From Progne subis subis (lineage: Eukaryota > Chordata > Aves > Passeriformes > Hirundinidae), in contig JAKJHU010000304.1 in assembly GCA_022316685.1 (NCBI GenBank), positions 1 to 64,000 of the forward strand: a DNA stretch of 64,000 bases. Reading direction: 5' to 3'. The translations under genes and the position numbers were made by a program. Below are positions 13,101-26,600 of this stretch, piece by piece. The stretch's first letter is position 1; each line of letters opens with the position of its first letter. Below the pieces are notes generated by a model that did not search any database, was not told the DNA's origin, and saw nothing but the letters and a program-made list of their open reading frames with translations.

Positions 13101-16100
13101 TAGGAATACATACGAGGTGGTTTCTTGAAAGCCGATTCTTATTTTCTACTTACCCTATTACTTGATGCATTTGTAAGAGCTGAATGCTTCCAGAAGCAGA
13201 GTAAGTATAGGAACAGGATGGCATAAGGTAGGACAGAATAGCAAGGTAGAATATAGCACAGAAGCAAACTTCTTCTTATCATTGGTCATCATGTCTTCAA
13301 CTCAATGTTTACAATGACATAATTTATAGTAAAGATACAGTAAAATACAGTATAGTATAGTAAAGACATAATAAAAATATTATTTATAGTAAAATTTCAG
13401 GCTGTGTCAATTCAGTAAATATTTCATTTCAGCAACACAGAAAACAAGGTCCACTTCCATATTAACCAACACAGTGAGGCACTACCTGCACAGCCTGCCA
13501 AGGTAACTTGAGCTTTCTTGGACAAAAATTTAAATGCTGTATTGTCCCACTACAACATGAAAAAATGGTGAAGTATGTCACCAGACCACACTGTATTTCA
13601 TTATTCCGCCTCTGGGCTGATGCTTTCTATCTGAGAAAATGGATTGCTTTGAAAGAATGTCTCATTTATCTCAAGAGGAATTACTACAAGTTGTTCTGTC
13701 TTGCCTCAATTTCCCCAGTCAATGCTTAATTACTGGGATGCTGATAGTCTTAATTAACTATTGCAGTGCACTCTGAGGGCCCAAAGCAAAAATATCTTAG
13801 CTTCTCAGGATTCATTTGTTATAAGTATTCTGAGGGACTGACAGGGAATCTGCCTTATATCTTACCGGACAAACCACTGGCCCCTGAGAAACCGTGGAGA
13901 TCTTACAGAAAGAAAGCGTTGAAAACACTGTTAAAAGCTCTGTTAAGGACTTTGCAGGAATCACAAGAAGACATTTCATATGCCAGATCTTTGCCCAAGT
14001 GCTTGCATGGAGGGAGCTGATCCACTCCCTTTGCCCCAGCACTGCTGCTATCAGTAAATAAAAAGGGAATATAAAGCCTGATTCTCTGGACAAGTAAAAG
14101 ACACAAGGCAAGAAGAAGAAAACTGATGTTGGCTTTTGAAGGGTTGGCTTAGAAGTGCTGAGTAGCTCCTTGTATTTCAGAATACAAGTGGTGTTACTTT
14201 AAATGTTAGAGCCCAGTCCACCTAAGCCTGATGGCTGGTACCAGTATTGTACAAAGGGACAAGGAGATCTCAAAACAGTGCAAGGCTTACTCTGTACGAG
14301 TTCCATTCCTTGTGTGAAAGCCTTGAGCCTGACTTTTTGGTCTTTTTTATTCCAGACAGAAGAGCCTGTAGCTTAGATACATAGGAAACACATCAAAAAA
14401 CCAGCGCCCACCTACTTTTCTGGGTTTCTGAGCAGTTGATCTCCCGAGGTATTCCTTGACCTTACTGGCCCACTTCTCCCATGGATGCAGATAAAACCAG
14501 TGACCTGAAGACATGTGCAGACTGCTGACACCTGCTTCAAACAGAATAAAATTAGGAAGCTGTTTCATCTACCACAAACACTTGCAGAAAACTCTGTTTT
14601 CCTCAGGCTTTTTTCTCCTTTCCATGAAGACACAGATGATTCCAAAATCATGTAGTTTGGAGGGATTCCTGTACTACATGATACATCACAATACCCTGCT
14701 TGTTAGCATTAAAGTGTAGCAGACATCCCCTTCCCTTGCCTCAAACCCTACATGTACTAAACTGCTGCAGGAGTCCCACAGCCACACCCTGCCATGCTTG
14801 TTCAGTCCCTGCGCCGGGCCTCTGCATGTCCACAGCAGACCAAAACAAAAATACACTAATGAACTACAAAGCTTTAAAAAGTCAACACTTTCCCTAAGTT
14901 CCCCTCAAGTTACATTCACATGGACCATTTCTTGGGCCTGGCATTAATTTTATATCTGTCCACTTGCTGTGTGAATCTTGTCTATTGACTTCAGGGAATA
15001 AAAAAGGCCAAGTGTGAGGACAGAATACATGCTCAAATTACCTGAATCTATGCCAAACCTTAGATGTGAACTGTCAGTTTCCCTTCAGCTGAATTTTCTG
15101 GCAATTTCCATTTTAAAGAATTCAGAAGAAGTAGACCAACAAAATAGATAAAGGTATTTATTTTCTTTTAGAAGATTTTTTTTCACACTGGCTGTGTTTC
15201 TGTGAACACTAATACTGGATTCACAAAGTGCTGTATCGCTGACAGAAAACTTTTCATCTGAAGCAGACAGGACATTTCTGTCTGATTAGCTAGGACATTT
15301 TGAGTTTTGCTGACTTCAAGTTTTTATGCTAAAACACTTAATCAGAGATGAGATTTGATCTGGCATAAGTCTATAGGTATGTGGACAGGTGATGCCTGAT
15401 CTGTCTCCCTGGGACAAACAGATGCAGTAATGATTTTTAATAAATTTGAACTGGAAGAAAGAGCCACCTCTGGTCTGGCTCTTTGCATCACCAGATTGAT
15501 TTGTTTCTGGTCTGATCCTCAGAGTCCTAAATGTTTTACTGCACTGGTGAGTGATTGCTCTTCCACTTTCTCTTTCACTTTGATTTTGATTCCCAACAAA
15601 TGGAGCCAAACTTTCCTGGATGATTTACCCTGGCTATAAGCAGAGATAATCCTGTACAAACCAGTGTGAATCAAGCACAATTTGCTCCTCTCCCAAATAT
15701 ATCATAACCAAAACTTCCATCAGTTTTTGTTTGCCATGTTTTCTGATCTTCTCTCTACATCATTTCATGTTTGTCATAAGGGATTAAGAATTCTCATAAA
15801 TCCCAATATATTACATCACAGCACTGTGTGATTTTCATCTCGCTCAGACCCAGGAAGCATGGCATCACATCATGCCATAAAACCAAAGTGGGAAACATTT
15901 AGCAGCAAAGCCTACCTATATCAAAAATCACCTCAAAAAAAAAACCAACAAAAAAACTGCCATGCAGAGCACTGAAGCAGCCTGCATTGTGTAAGTACCA
16001 AGTGAAAGCAGTCTCATGTAGAAAGTCATCCCTGTGTCGTGGGAATGAAATCATCACATGACCCAGATTTCCTCCTGCACAAACACAGATCAATATCCTA

Positions 16101-17210
16101 GAAAAGCACAAACCAGTATCTTAGGTGAACATTCATGCCCCACAGAGCTCCACAGGTAGCTGTCCCCTGACTCCACAGCTGTGGCCACCCACCCTCTGCC
16201 AGGTACACAGCCCTGATGCCATCTCCCCCCTGAGTGTGCAGGCCAAGAGTTTTCATACAACTTGGAAAAAATCCCAGAGACAGGATAACTGCACAAAGGA
16301 CCTGGCAAGTTCAGTGTTCAGAAGAAGAATCTGCTCTCCTGCCTTGCCAAGCCCACCCAATTACCACAGCCCGTTAATGACGCAGAATAACAGAAGCTAA
16401 TTCAAGGCCTTGACACTCCACAGCTCTCACAATGGTGCCTGAGCACTTTGTTGTCCTGGTGCCTTTCTTGCAGCACAGCTGGGCATAAGTCTGTAAGGTC
16501 CTGATACTGTCATTAGAACCTAGCACTTGACTCCATTGGATGCAGAGTCCTGGCACAGCTGTACATAAATTAATTTCAGTTCCCACTCTTCATTCCCGGT
16601 GCTGCACCCTGCAGCATTGGGAATGAAGAGCAAACTACTTAATGAGTGATAATCATCTTGTGTATATAGCTTTGAAAAGAGCTCAGCATGGTGAAGAACT
16701 GAATAGAACCAAAAATAGCTCATGGGCAATAGCCCACTTTTGTATTCCAGTAAGTCTAAGTGAAAGTAAAATTTATGCAGCAAAATTTATACATGACTTT
16801 ATTTTTTGTCCACTAAACTGCAAGAGCATTCTGTTTCCTTTTAATATCAGTCTCAGGTGTGCTTTATTTTTTATACTTGCTTGTATTCTTTTCTAGGCTG
16901 ATTCTCTCCAGAATTTCAGGTCTACTTTATGGGAAAACAAATCTAATATTCTGATACTATCTGGAGGCATAGGATTGGTTTGAACCCAGATTAAGACAAT
17001 TCATTTTATTCTGTAGAACAGAGGTTCATTTAATCTCATTTTCCTCACATATTACATGAAAACTCTGATTTCTCATATTTCAGTAACAAAAATTACACTG
17101 TAGTTACTGATGTTTGCCAGGCAGTTGGCAGGTGTGCAAGGGAGGGTATGAATCCAAATGATTACATATGCTGCACTGTATTTATGAAGTTTTTTTAACC
17201 TTGTTTAGGA

Positions 17211-17392
17211 AAAAAACAAAACAAAACAAACAAAAAAAACCAAAACCAAAACACACACACACACGCATGCTCGCATGCACACACACACACACACACAAAA
17301 AAAAACCAAACCAAACCAAACCAAAACAAAAAAAAAAAAAACAAAACAAAACAAACAAACAAACAAACAAAACCAATAACAAAAAACAGGTT
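17211..17392. repeat. Composite microsatellite: (CAAAA)n, (CA)n, (CCAAA)n, (CAAA)n
   Basis: At least four simple-repeat classes follow one another on one strand. The two CA tracts are separated by GCATGCTCGCATGC, which contains two GCATGC palindromes. Open frames on the minus strand here are repeat translations and not genes. Confidence 0.9.
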
Positions 17393-19009
17393 TTGCAGAT
17401 ATCCCACTGCATTCATGTGAAAATCTCCCCAAAGAGATTGTAACTGAAGGGTGTGCTGTGAAATCAGCCTAGTTATTACCCTTCTCAAAAAAGTTATGAG
17501 AGCCCATCTCTCTGAATCTGATTCTCTTCTTCCTTAGTTTTGCAGACTAAGTGATTAACTACAACTGAGACAGAAATCTGACTTATTGGGTCAAATTCCA
17601 GAATAGTTTGTGTATCTAGGCTCCACAGACCTTGGCTCTTCACTTTCCAGGAACTGATTTAATGCTCAGAACAGGAGGAAGAACATTTCATTGGCAATAT
17701 CTGCTATATTGAGAACTAGCTTCACCTTTCAAAATTACCAGATTAATTTCATATTGTACTCTTTTATATAATCCACAGCTTTTGACTTAACTGCCTTGTC
17801 TGTAGAGGGATCTGGAATGAAAGTGGGTATTATAAAAAAGTAGATGGCTGGTAACAATGAACTGATGTGAATTTGGTGAGGGGCTTCCCTGTGTTTGTCC
17901 TCAGCTAAGAAACACTTCATGTATTTCAGCTCTGCCTCTAAAGTAACCATAGTTCAAGGCATTAATATTTCATGAGGCATAAACTGTTCCCCTTTAGGAA
18001 AAGTAAAAGCAGTTTTTCCTGTTAGTGAAATTTCCACATTGCCAAGAACAAGAAAGCTTTCGAAACACTATCTTTGCTGCTTGCAGAGCTTCACTGCCTT
18101 ATAGGGTCTGAATCCTCTGGATTCATGCTGGGGGCGGGCTGAGAATGCTGGCTTTTCCTCCTTCTGGGTGATTCTGGGAGGCCTGCAAATGATGTCATGA
18201 TACATTTTAGGCTACAATAACAGGAAATCATCAAGTGTTTACACTGGCAGACTGGGCTGTGATGTGATTTTCCTCCTCTTCCTCTCTGCCCCCCCCCCAC
18301 CCACCTCGCCCCTGCCATTGACTTCCTTGATATATCTGCTTCCTCTGATTAAAATACTACAAGGTGGCAACACTGGAGGAGGAAAAAGGAAAGTGGAGGA
18401 GGGAGACAGAAAGGCATAATTTTAAAAAGGATGATTCCCCTCAAATCACAGACAGAGAGTACAGTCCTCCCTCTCTGGCCCTGCACATACTGTGTTAGTG
18501 CAGTGGCTCAGAAACACGTCAGAATCTGGCCTGCTGAGGAACTGGAGGATGGACCGCTCCCAGCTGAGACATGAAAAAGAAACTCTCCCCTCCTAGCACA
18601 GATGAGTCATAGAAAAGATCTCCCTGGCAAAGTTTTCTTTGAATTTTCCTGCCACACAAAATATATGGCATGGGTTGATGGACTCCCAGAAGGAGAAGGC
18701 CACATTTTCAGGTCTTGGGTCAGAGCAAGGATGCAAGTGACTTTTACCCAGAGACTGTACCACAATCTGTGGCAAACATCAGTTTTCAGTTTCAGTTTCA
18801 GAGGCGAGGGAGGGTGCTAGGGTTCAGGTCCTGCTTGTACCAGTAATGCACAGCATGAATGTTAGATGTTGCGTCCTTTCCAGCCTGTTAATACAAAGGC
18901 AAGAAGGAGGAAGAGGTAAGGTCATATCCAGGAGACAAAGGATTCCAACGAGGTAAAACAAACTAACCAGCTCCAGGGCAGTTCATGTGTCCATGACTGT
19001 ACTGAACCT

Positions 19010-19150
19010 GGCATTAGCTTAGTTTGTTAGAGCATGGTGCTAACAACATCAAAGTTGTGTGTTTGATCCCCAGTGGGCCATTCACTTAAGAGCTGGACAC
19101 AGTGATCATTGTGGGTCCCTTCCAAGTCAGAATATTTTGTGATTCTGTGA
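19010..19150 (+). mobile_element. tRNA-Ile-derived SINE with CR1-like tail (TguSINE1-like)
   Basis: Bases 19010-19080 resemble a tRNA-Ile gene: an A box TAGCTTAGTTTG at 19015-19026, the anticodon region GCTAACAAC, and a B box GTTTGATCCC at 19061-19070, ending GGGCCA. The following 70 bases resemble a CR1 3' end (GTGATCATTGTGGGTCCCTTCC, then GATTCTGTGA). A tRNA-Ile head joined to a CR1 tail is the known design of TguSINE1 in songbirds. The head has lost cloverleaf pairing (for example the weak acceptor stem), so it is not a working tRNA gene. Confidence 0.8.
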
Positions 19151-19369
19151 TATACTTCCAGCTCATTGCCATTGCATTGGGTTAGCAGAGTGCACACAAG
19201 TAGCTCTAAGTTGGAGGAACATTGAGGAGTACCTGGAAGGGGCTAACTCTAGAGCAGATATCAGCATTGCAGGAGCTTATGGAGGATGTCTCATTTACAG
19301 CACTGTGGAAGGAAGTCTGAGATGAGAAAGACTGCAAATGTTGAAGAAGTTTTCTATAAATGAAAATGT

Positions 19370-21000
19370 GTAAAAGAAGAACACATCAGGGGTCTCAGTG
19401 CCCTGAGCTGAAGGACCATGACTGCAAGAATGATCAACTCCCAGTTGACCCTGAAATTGTGCAGGATCTGCTACTACAGATGGATCTCCACAAATCTAAG
19501 GGGCCTGATAGGATTCAACCAAGAATCCTCAAAGAGCTGCTGATGTCATTGCAAAGCCCCCCTCAATTTTTTAGTGTCTTGGGAATTTGGATAGATCCTA
19601 GCTGACTGGAAACTGGTGAACATTGTCCCAATTTTCAAGAAAGGTGGACCCTGGAAACTGCAGGCCAGTCAGTCTCACTTCAGTGCCCATTAAAATAATG
19701 GAAAATATTGCGCTGGGGGGGTATTGAAAAACACCTGGAGGACAATGCAGGCATCACTCACAGCCAGCATGGCTTCATCAGGGGGAAGTCTTGATTGTCA
19801 AACATGTTTCCTTCTATGCCAGAGTAACCTACCTAGCTGATCTAGGAAAGACAACTGATGTAATCTTTCTGGACTTCAGCAAAGCTTTTGATACTGTCTC
19901 TCACAGTATTATTCCGGATAAAATGTCCAGCAGAGAGATGAATAACCGTGTTATGAGATGGGTGAGCAGCTGACTCACAGGTTGGGCACAAATAGAGTGA
20001 ATGGGGTGGTATCAGGCTGGTGACCTGTCACTGGTGGGGTTCCATAGTACTCCATCCTTGCCCAGCTCTCTTTGACATTAACCAGCTGGACGCAGGACTT
20101 GAAGGAATACTAAGTAACCTTGCCAATGATACTAATTGTGAGTAGCTGTTGACTCCCTCCAGGGCAGGGAGGCCCTGCAGAGCATCCTGGACAAATGAAA
20201 GAAATGGGCGATCACCAACTGTATGGAGTTTAACAAGGGCCAGATTCCATACCGGGACAGGACAAGCCTGGCTGTATGTACAGACTGGGGAAAAAGAGGC
20301 TGGGGAGCAGTGACACGAGAAAGGGACCTGGGAATCCTGGACAATGGCAAGCGCAACCTGAGCTAGCAGTGCCCTGGCAGCCAGGAAGGCCAACGGTGTC
20401 CTGGGGAACATCAGGCACAGCTTCACCAGCTGGGCATGGGAAGGGATTGTCCTGCTCTGCTCTGCACTGCCACGACCCCAGCTTGAACACTGTGCGCAGT
20501 TTTGGGCACCACAGTACAAAAAAGACATTAATTCATTAGAGAGAGTCCAAAGAAGAACCACAGGATGGGGTGGTCTGGAGGGGAAGACTGATCGAGCCCA
20601 CTTGGTTTATTCAGCCCGGAGGAGATTGGGGGGAGAACTCATTGTGGTCTTCAATATTTTCATGAGGCGAAGTGGAGGGTCAGGTACTGATCTCTTCACT
20701 CCTGGGACCAGTGACACGACATAAGGAAATGACATGAAGCTGAGTCAGGGGAGGTCTAGGTTGGATACCAAGAAAAAGCTTTTCACCCAGAGGGGGGTTG
20801 AGCAGTGGAACAGACTCCTCAGGGGAGTGGTCACAGCACCAAGCCTGTCTGAGTTCAAGAATAATTTGAACAATGCTCTCATGCACATGGTGGGATTCCT
20901 GGAGATGGTCCTGCACAGGGCCAGGACTTAGATTCATTGATCCTTCAGGGTCCCTTCCAACCCAGCATACTCTCTGATACTATGATTCTGTAAGTCTAGA
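19370..21000 (+). mobile_element. Degenerate CR1 LINE, partial ORF2 reverse transcriptase and 3' end
   Basis: Broken plus-frame pieces match a CR1 reverse transcriptase: DLHKSKGPDRIQPRILKEL near 19480-19540, SQHGFIRGKS near 19760, and DVIFLDFSKAFDTVSH near 19860-19905. The active-site region reads ANDT near 20130 where an ADD motif is expected, and stops and frameshifts interrupt the frame, so it is dead. The 3' part (20500-21000) has the standard CR1 blocks: TTTTCACCCAGAGG, a cluster around GTGGTCACAGCACC, GGGTCCCTTCCAACCCAG, and an ending in CTATGATTCTGT. Both ORF1 and the 5' part of ORF2 are missing, as is usual for 5'-truncated CR1 copies. Confidence 0.9.
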
Positions 21001-24000
21001 CAGGAACAAGACGGGAAGGGACAGAGTAGCAAATAATTTTATTTCTATTGTCCATTTCTCTCCATTTATGCAACACCAGCAACACTGACAGTTTAAATCA
21101 TGAAAAGAAATCTCCAAATGGAGATAAGCCTGAAACACTCACTAAACTAAAACTACTAGGATATCGAAATACTTTCTCAGAGTACCATGGCTTTGTCCAG
21201 TGCATTAGAAATTGCAGGTCTCCAGTTCATAAAGCTCAAGAACACACAGATGGGAAACCTTTTAGAAAAAAAAATACAGAGGGACTTACATCTTACATCT
21301 ATGATGCAATTGTAAAGTGCAATTTACAGCAGTTAGCAGAAGGAACAGGAACCATGAAGATGTGATTTCACCACTCTGAGTTACTGAAATATTTACTTTC
21401 AGTGACAAGCTGATACAAACTGCCTTAAAACCACAGGTGCTTTGGCTTTGTTATTATTACTAATGACGTTATTACCTGAAGCATCTAATCAGGGCTGTGG
21501 GAGAAAGACCGTCACAGCAATGCCCACACATTTATCATCTTCCTGCATGAGTCTGCCCTGGTCCAGAATAAATAGGAAGCTTTTACCCAACCAGGTAGCC
21601 GGGATCTCAAGCCCACTTAAATAGGTACTTCACTCCCAGACACACTCAGATGAAGCACAATCTCAACTGCTTTGCTGAATGAGGGGTTCAGGCTTTCCTC
21701 TCTTTAATAACCCCGAAGATAAATTGTAAGGGTTCACCCACCAGTAAGTTGTGCAGACCAATTAGCTCATCTTTGGGAATCAGTATAAAGATGAAGTTCT
21801 GTGCAAACCAATTATTATTATTAAATATACCTCCAAGGCATATATTAAATATACCTCAAACATGAAAGGAGAGAACTGTTCACTCTGTCACAAGCCTTTT
21901 AACAGATGAAAAGCAGTAGCCTAAATCTACAACCTGATTTATGCTATGAAGCCATACCGGCTGCCAGGAACTACATTAATAGATATGGATATGATTATTA
22001 ATCCTACTAACATAGAAGGCACAGAGGGTCAGCTTCGTGCAAGGCTGAGGTGGGGGAAGGATATTCACTTCATATTTTCCTCCCAAATAAACGGTGGGAT
22101 GGAGATTTGCTTCAAAGAAAGCCAAAGAAGCCGATCAATCTCACTGCAACATCCCTTAGATGATGCAGTCTCCTTATTAGATGGTGACAGAGGCGGCCTC
22201 ACTGGGAATGACTCCTACAGTTCGGCATCCAGGATGGAGGGTGGCTACAATCAAAGCCTTTGGTGAGAATTCTGAGACCCCCTCCTCACCAGTTTCCTCC
22301 AGAGCTCCTCTGCAGGCAGAGGTAGGCTGAAAGAAGGATACTCAGAATGTTAGGTAGGAAAGATTTGGCCTTACTGCAATCAACTTTTTTTTTTTTTTCC
22401 AGGCACAATCTTCAGGCTGAAAACAGGTTTGTTCAACATGTGGTAGCATCAGCGTGGTTAAAAGCTGCCTGCCACAGCAAGTGGACAGACCCCTCCATCA
22501 TTCAGTCACCAAGGATTTTCCATCACTTCTTTGTAAACATTGTGGAAGCAGAATGAAAACCTGTTTGGACAACTACAATGGCATCAAATCTAAATGTATC
22601 CAGAAGAGCAATGCTACAGTTGCACAGAAACAGCAAAAGGCAGAAATATCTGGAAGGGGCACTGCTTGCACCTCAGTGAGCAAACACTTCAAAGTATCTG
22701 AGAGCCAGCATATGTCTTGAAGGTGCTTGTTCTTGAGTCCTGAGGAACATCTAGATTTGGGAACATCCATTCGCATCCAGTATATGTAAAATGCATTTTC
22801 TTTCTGTGAATCAGGGCCTGGGGCTTCACCAGGCTCTGCCTTTAGCATCCAAAACTGAATTTCCCTATGCTGCTGAGTCACACTGGCAACAGACAGGCTG
22901 TGCAGATAGGTTCTGCAGATGCAGGCTGAAAGATTGTGTGAGTGTGCTGCACCAAACTCTGAATTTTCCATACCCTGAGGGCCCAGGAAAGTCATTGCCT
23001 GCACTGGCACAAGTTTTCACCAATCATGGTCCTGGCAGTATCAGGGTGGGTAAGAATATGGGTTATTTGTCTGAAAGTGTCCCAAGTGTCAGTAGCCCCT
23101 CTCATCCATTTTATGGCTACAGTAACCCTGACAATTCTATCCCTTCTAGGAGCAGTATCTGTCTCTGTCATAGCCTTTGTAGGGGAAAACAGAAACAGTG
23201 GATCAGGTCTGACTCTTCCCATCATGAAACATTTGATGAAGAGACTTCTTGAAGGGCCTTAAAGCTTTTTTGTTCCAGCCTGGGACAGGTTGGGTCTAAT
23301 AACTGTACCATGCTCAAAGCACAGGGGAGGTCTAGGTTGGATACACAGGGAGCACAGATGGATGCTATGGAGCTAACATTGCTAAAATAATCACTGGAAA
23401 TCCCAGCCTACTGAATGCAGACAATATTAAGAAAACAGAAAAGAGGGACAGGAGTACTGAAATTCTAATTCCTTTCAGGATGTCGCTGGCTGGGAAGCAA
23501 GCAGGAGGTAATATTATTTAATAGTGATGAATGGCCACAGTGAGCAGTCCTCTACCTTAGTTCAAATCCTGCTCACCTCACAAGCTCTGCAGCCATGCTG
23601 TAAGTCACAGGATCAAACTGCATCAGCCAATTCCGTGCCACTCTGTGGCAAAAGGGGCAGGGAGATGGAGCCGCAAATCAATGCAAGAAAAGGATGTGGG
23701 ACAGAGCACAGTTAGGTACCTGGGCTAACCTCAGGCTTCCACTTGCAGTAGTAGCAAAATATCTCACTTTGTGCAGTTACACCCTGAAATCTCGTTTGAA
23801 CAAGAAAGTTGATACCCAGGACATAGCTCATTTTGTCTTGCTGCAGAAGGCTTGATTCTTCGTTTCTGCTGCTCCCAATGAGCAAACAATGCTAGTCTGG
23901 AAGGGCTGGCATGGGAAGGCACAAAACTCACTTCTTTAGAAACCTAGATATGAAATCAAGCTCAGAAGGAAATGCCTAAGGGTCTAGCAGACACCTCATG

Positions 24001-24284
24001 ACCATGACTTTATTTAGTATGCTGGGCATCAGAAGCAGCTTAATCCTTAACCCACTGTGAGGCAATTTGTGTTAAATACATTATTTTTTAAGTGAAATAC
24101 GATGGAGTTTTGGAATAAGGGTAAGAATAAAAGAATTGGGGGTGAACGTAGCAAACTAGGAATACAGTGACTTTTAAGCACAAAGAGCATGACATGGTTG
24201 GTTAAGGAAACCACACAGCTAAAAATCACATCTAGAGACCCAGTGCAATCCATTTTTATGCCATTGCCCTCATCTACTCCTATC
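21001..24284. other. Intergenic DNA; no gene recognised
   Basis: AT-rich sequence between CR1 copies. A 22-base CR1-like word (AGGGGAGGTCTAGGTTGGAT) at about 23323-23342 may be a relic, but it is too short to call. The open frame at 22791-23252 (153 codons) shows no domain or splice context. Confidence 0.6.
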
Positions 24285-24519
24285 TTGGATAACAAGAGAA
24301 AGCTTTTCACCCAGAGGGTGGCTGAGCACTGGAACAGGATTCTCAGGGCGATGGTCACAACATCAGGCCTGTCTGGCTTCAAGATGCACTTGGACAATGG
24401 TATCAGGCACTTGGTGGGGCTCTTGGAGTGTCCTGTGCAGGCCTTAAGAATTGGATTCAGTGATCCTTGTGAGGTCCTTCCAACTCACTGCATTCTATAA
24501 CTCCGTATTTCTATAATTA
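24285..24519 (+). mobile_element. CR1 LINE 3' fragment
   Basis: It begins at TTGGATAACAAGAGAAAGC, passes TTTTCACCCAGAGGGTGGC and GTGATCCTTGTGAGGTCCTTCC, and ends in a decayed ATTCTATAACT tail. This is the 3' end of ORF2 plus the 3'UTR of CR1, a typical 5'-truncated copy. Confidence 0.9.
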
Positions 24520-25102
24520 CCAGCTCCCAGCAAGGCCAAAGGAGCCAGTCATAAGTACGGCTAAGCCTACGTCACTTGCTTTCCTGGGCTGCACTGGAGT
24601 CGTCAGAGAACCATATCACAAACTCCTCTCATAATGGGTAATACCAGCAGGCAGCAGTGCTTTTCTCTTATCATTCACAGAAGCAAAATGCCGCATACTG
24701 CTCCTTGTGCTTGGGAAACATGCAACTAAAAGGCTCCATGAGACAGAAGTGTGGTCTAGAGAAGGGAAGGACCCTCACCCTCTTGGTAAAGGCACGTCGC
24801 CAAGCAGAGGCCCCATTTTCCCATCACTTCTGCACTGTATGAAGCTGTTGATGTTCTCCAGTGACAAGCAACTCCTCATGCTTCTGCAATGGGGAGTGCT
24901 GGGAACATGAAAAAGGATGGGAAGCTGTGTTTACTCCATGCTGATTCACAGGTCCGTTCAAGTTAGCAGGACTGGTCAGCATGTGTGAAGTAATTTTTTA
25001 CTGAGAAATCCTAAGCCGTTTTGCTAGAATATGTTCTTTTTACCGATACTTTTTTAATAGGAGGAAAAAGTGCTCTTTGTCATATAGTTTAGTGTCATAT
25101 GA

Positions 25103-25180
25103 TAGTCCTGCAAGGAGCAGGGAGTTGGACTTGATGATCTTTATGGGTTCCTTCTAACTTGAGATGTTATGGTTCTGTGA
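25103..25180 (+). mobile_element. Short CR1 3' end
   Basis: Contains AGTTGGACTTGATGATCTTTATGGGTTCCTTCTAACTTGAG and ends GGTTCTGTGA, the final ~80 bases of a CR1 element, heavily 5' truncated. Confidence 0.8.
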
Positions 25181-25185
25181 AAAGT

Positions 25186-25230
25186 GAGGGGTGTGTGTGT
25201 GTGTGGGTGTGGGTGTGTGTGTGTGTGTTC
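25186..25230. repeat. (GT)n microsatellite
   Basis: An interrupted run of GT dinucleotides lies directly after the CR1 tail at 25103-25180. Microsatellite growth at CR1 ends is common. Confidence 0.9.
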
Positions 25231-26375
25231 ACTTTTTAACCAATAAAGATGGAAAGACTTTCATGAGCTAAAAACGACTCATTACATCTTTCTCATTTTG
25301 GACATCACTTCTGTATGAATACACTACCGCATGTTCATGTTAAATACATAGATGCTTTCTCCCGTTTTGTCTTTATTGCAACCGAATTTTCACTCAACCA
25401 AAATGTCTCACTGTGGTCTTACCAAAATGATTGCTTCACTCTGGATGTAACCGGTGTTACCTGTAACAGGTGTGACCCTGTGTGACCCTGGTAAACAGTC
25501 ACTGGATGTGGTCCTAATCAGGGTCTGCAGATTCACCCCTCATCAGCAGGGTTTTGCCTCGTGATGAGGAGTCTTGGCTGAATCTTGTTGCCACCTCTGG
25601 GTCTGCCCCGTTCAGCACACCTCACCTGGTGCTGTGTAGCTGGGCCTTGGCTGACGGGCACCCTGCTCCAGCAGTTTTGGTTTCATGCTTGGCTTCTAGC
25701 TCACACACTGACCTGCCACGAATTGCTGGCACCCACTGCATCCTGACAATCTGATTCTTAAGAGATATCTGGTTTCTGATTCTTTATTCTGATTCAAAAT
25801 AAAAACATATTACCAACTATTGTTGCCTCTCCAACTTCTCATGTGCTTTGTGCTTGCAGTGTTTTTTCTTTCACTTTAGACAAAAACTAATTCATTATAA
25901 TTGCACTGGAATAGAGAGAAGTTACCTCACGTTTCAAGAAAAATAAAGCAGCTTTAAAATGCTATTGTGAACATAAAAAATAATACATACAAACCAAACT
26001 TAATCAAAATTGAAATAAAAATAATGAAATTTAAAAACTTAAATGTTATTCTATACTGAATTTTTTACTTCCTAAACAAAAGAATCTTAGCACATCATCC
26101 TGCTATATAAATAACGGGATGATGAGGTTTTTTATATCTCAAAAACTTCAGTTATTTCAGAATTAAACACACGTAACAAGACTATGCAGTTAAAAGAGGA
26201 ATATTCTTAATTTATATCTATGCCTCAAGAAAGTAAATTACATCAAAATGATACTGAGTGGTGTAGATTATGTACTTCTTTTTGGGGGGGGGGGGGGAGG
26301 AAATCCCACATAGATATTTCAGCTAGTAGCCCAGTGACTTTGTTACATAAAAATCAAAAACTGCTGAAGTGCCTT

Positions 26376-26600
26376 GAGGGGAGCCTGGATGAGCACGGCT
26401 GAGGTCACTTGGTCTGTTCAGCCTGGAGGAGACTGAGGGGTAACCTCATCAATTTACAACTTCCTCGTGAGAAGAGAAGGAACAGGCACTGAGCTCTTCC
26501 TTTTGGTGACCAGGGACGGGACCCCAGGGAATGACCTGACATTGTATTAGGGGAGGTTCAGGTTGGATATTAGGAAAAAAGCTCCTCAACAAGAAGTGTG
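26376..26600 (+). mobile_element. CR1 LINE fragment (first of an adjacent pair)
   Basis: Contains the CR1 words GAGGTCACTTGGTCTGTTCAGCC and GGGGAGGTTCAGGTTGGATATTAGG, then stops where a second copy restarts from an earlier CR1 position. It is preceded by a G-run at about 26284-26298. Confidence 0.85.

Larger units (their letters stand above)
3961..19009. other. MSN-LAS1L intergenic DNA, left part; no gene recognised
   Basis: About 15 kb of AT-rich DNA between the divergent MSN and LAS1L promoters. I recognise no exon with splice sites, no RNA gene and no clear LINE or LTR. Contents are simple repeats at 7676-7760, 10085-10160 and 17211-17392, and open frames of up to 202 codons (10988-11596) that show no domain and look like chance. 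The stretch 6530-6800 is rich in TAAT and ATTTGCAT-like words and could be regulatory, but nothing proves it. Confidence 0.6.

Noticed and set aside
19010..19080. A tRNA-Ile gene
   Set aside because: A and B boxes are present but stem pairing is degraded and a CR1-like tail follows, so it is a SINE head.
22791..23252. 153-codon plus-strand open frame
   Set aside because: No recognisable domain and overlapped by other open frames on both strands; looks like chance.
23323..23342. CR1 relic
   Set aside because: Only about 20 matching bases with no adjoining CR1 sequence.
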